Shown piece after piece: positions 6,391 through 7,061 of a stretch of DNA of 7,061 nt. This DNA comes from JASLBX01 sp035762665 (lineage in GTDB: Bacteria; Actinomycetota; Actinomycetes; Jiangellales; Jiangellaceae). The position numbers were made by a program, and so were the translations under genes. Positions within the stretch are counted from its first letter, which is position 1. Every line of letters begins with the position of its first letter. The stretch covers positions 1-7,061 of the forward strand of contig DASTNZ010000147.1 of assembly GCA_035762665.1 (NCBI GenBank), read 5' to 3'. The notes under the pieces were generated by a model. The model was not told the origin of the DNA. It saw only the letters and a list, made by a program, of their open reading frames with translations, and made no database searches.

Positions 6391-6624
6391 TCAGCTTGCC
6401 GACTGCTGGGTCCAGCGGCGGGCTTCGTGGCGCAGCAGGACGGCTTCGATGAGTTGCCGACCATGGCGTGTTCGTCGGGGTCGAGGCATTGGGTGCCTTC
6501 GTAGGCCAGACGGAGCTCGTCGCCGGGCGCCCTGTCCGTGACAGCCGACGGTGTTGCTGCCGGGGCCTTTCAAGAACCAACCCGATGCCACCCCGCACGT
6601 CAGGGGACCACCCTCTGCCTCCAC
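6391..6624 (-). CDS. Small hypothetical protein, middle segment apparently read out of frame
   Basis: A 77-codon frame starts at GTG 6624 and ends at TGA 6391-6393. Both ends look like real protein: LTCGVASGWFLKGPGSNTVGCHGQGA (8-33), with Cys10, Cys28 and His29 that could be a metal-site relic, and RQLIEAVLLRHEARRWTQQSA (56-76), an amphipathic helix. The part between (RRRAPSGLRRHPMPRPRRTRHG) is the Arg/Pro-rich text typical of wrong-frame reading. In another frame, the same bases give GDELRLAYEGTQCLDPDEHAMV, which joins smoothly with both ends. One extra C near 6525-6527 and one missing C near 6457-6460 would explain this without changing the total frame. No family is recognised. It may be the remnant or 3' part of a longer gene, since the N-terminus begins abruptly. 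It is tail-to-tail with the DUF4265-like gene. Confidence 0.45.
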   Translation of the reverse strand: MEAEGGPLTCGVASGWFLKGPGSNTVGCHGQGARRRAPSGLRRHPMPRPRRTRHGRQLIEAVLLRHEARRWTQQSAS

Positions 6625-6820
6625 ACCAATCGGTGCCAGCCGAGACGGCTCGTCGAGTCATGGCTGCGCCGGACGGTGATCTTCGTTGCGCTGACGAGCT
6701 TCACCTGATGGCCGGGGCTCATGACCCCGCGAAGTCGACACCGACGCAGCCCGAACGCCCGCGAACGCGGCTGAACACCCATCAACACGATTTCAGAGCG
6801 GGTGGAGAGCCTGCCGTAGA

Positions 6821-6876
6821 TTGGACAAAAACCGTATTCCGGAAGACCATCGGGTCAGCGTGAGCCTTTTGTCTAA
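6821..6876. repeat. Inverted repeat TTGGACAAAA / TTTTGTCTAA
   Basis: The arm TTGGACAAAA (6821-6830) is repeated in inverted orientation as TTTTGTCTAA (6867-6876), with a single mismatch (G against A) and 36 bases between. The spacing is too long for a terminator. It could be a pair of protein-binding sites near the integration junction. Confidence 0.4.
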
Positions 6877-6912
6877 TTTTGCGAGCGCCCTAACAGCGTC
6901 AACCACGCGACC

Positions 6913-6954
6913 AAATGAGACCAGAAATGAGACTAGGCCTCGAAACAAGACCGA
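6913..6954. repeat. Tandem 12-base direct repeats, possible integrase arm-type sites
   Basis: AAATGAGACCAG (6913-6924) is followed immediately by AAATGAGACTAG (6925-6936), with one mismatch. A looser third copy, AAACAAGACCGA, lies at 6943-6954 in the same orientation. The repeats end about 40 bases from the tRNA 3' end. Tyrosine integrases bind short direct repeats (arm-type sites) near a tRNA core site, so this is a reasonable but unproven reading. Confidence 0.45.
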
Positions 6955-6963
6955 CATAAGAAG

Positions 6964-6989
6964 GACCAGGACTTCTAAAAGTCCTGGTC
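6964..6989 (-). terminator. Hairpin downstream of the tRNA-Ser sequence
   Basis: A perfect 11-base-pair stem, GACCAGGACTT with AAGTCCTGGTC, closes a 4-base loop. On the minus strand it begins five bases after the tRNA discriminator base and is followed by the moderately T-rich CTTCTTATG. This fits a terminator behind a tRNA gene. The U-run is weak, so a role as a protein-binding palindrome in an attachment site is also possible. Confidence 0.55.
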
Positions 6990-6994
6990 AGCGG

Positions 6995-7050
6995 CGGAGG
7001 CGGCGGGATTTGAACCCGCGAGAGGTTTGACCCTCAACCCGCTTAGCAGG
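6995..7050 (-). tRNA. tRNA-Ser(GCT), 3' fragment; probable attachment-site remnant
   Basis: Read on the minus strand: anticodon loop CTGCTAA (anticodon GCT, serine), 3' anticodon strand GCGGG, a long serine-type variable arm (GAGG-GTCAAA-CCTC), T arm GCGGG-TTCAAAT-CCCGC, 3' acceptor strand CGCCTCC (6996-7002) and discriminator G (6995); CCA is not encoded. The T stem pairs perfectly. The 5' anticodon strand should be near CCCGC, but the bases upstream of the loop (CAGAC) make only two of five pairs with GCGGG, and only 11 more bases remain in the window. The tRNA homology therefore seems to stop just before the anticodon loop. The 3' half of a tRNA copied alone is the usual mark of an att site of a tRNA-integrating element. 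The alternative is an ordinary tRNA with a damaged anticodon stem. Confidence 0.7.
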
Positions 7051-7061
7051 TCTGCTGACCC

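Larger units (their letters stand above)
6625..6963. other. Noncoding stretch between the small gene and the tRNA hairpin
   Basis: No frame on either strand here reads as a recognisable protein. From about 6780 to 6963 the base composition becomes visibly more AT-rich than the rest of the window (poly-A and poly-T tracts near 6827-6832 and 6867-6880). This right half contains the inverted and tandem repeats listed separately and no promoter I can support. Such a change next to a tRNA fragment is common at integration junctions. Confidence 0.45.

Noticed and set aside
5324..6541. Plus-strand open frame of 405 codons
   Set aside because: Its first third is out of frame with the DHFR-fold gene and Arg/Pro-rich. 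Only the part at about 6131-6345 is real, and that belongs to the DUF4265-like gene.
1..7061. CRISPR array, insertion sequence or transposase, riboswitch, biosynthetic cluster
   Set aside because: No regularly spaced repeats, no transposase motifs, no terminal inverted repeats with a transposase, and no linked pathway genes were seen.

Overview
The window is GC-rich (by eye mid-60s %) and reads like an actinobacterial chromosome. The grounds are strong G/C preference at third codon positions, GTG starts, two probable leaderless starts, a RelB/RelE pair resembling Mycobacterium tuberculosis Rv1247c/Rv1246c, an ArsR-type regulator with the actinobacterial DUF5937 domain, and a partial serine tRNA. 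The species cannot be told from the sequence alone.

Left part (1-2279, all plus strand): the 3' end of a class I SAM methyltransferase, a single-domain VOC (glyoxalase/bleomycin-resistance fold) protein, a compact relB-relE toxin-antitoxin operon with its own promoter and a palindrome at the start codon, and a 200-residue conserved actinobacterial protein of unknown function with a good ribosome binding site.

Middle part (2399-5651): a minus-strand hypothetical gene whose reading frame is disturbed, then a DUF5937/ArsR regulator (minus) transcribed away from a two-gene plus-strand unit, a pyridoxamine-phosphate-oxidase-fold flavoprotein and a RibD/DHFR-fold reductase. A 24-bp, almost perfect palindrome lies between the divergent genes, one base from the regulator's GTG. 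The simplest reading is a small oxidoreductase module with a local, autoregulated repressor.

Right part (5652-7061): a 350-base stretch without a recognisable gene, a DUF4265-like gene that appears broken by two single-base insertions, a tail-to-tail small minus-strand gene whose middle is read out of frame because of two apparently compensating indels, a more AT-rich stretch with tandem and inverted repeats, a hairpin, and the 3' part of a tRNA-Ser(GCT) on the minus strand. The tRNA homology stops in the anticodon loop and the expected 5' anticodon stem is absent, as expected for a tRNA-derived attachment site left by an integrative element.

No complete new defence or biosynthetic system is visible. 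The items most worth checking are the tRNA-derived att-like junction with its repeats, the two operator palindromes, and the single-base indels concentrated in three genes, which are either real gene decay or sequencing error.
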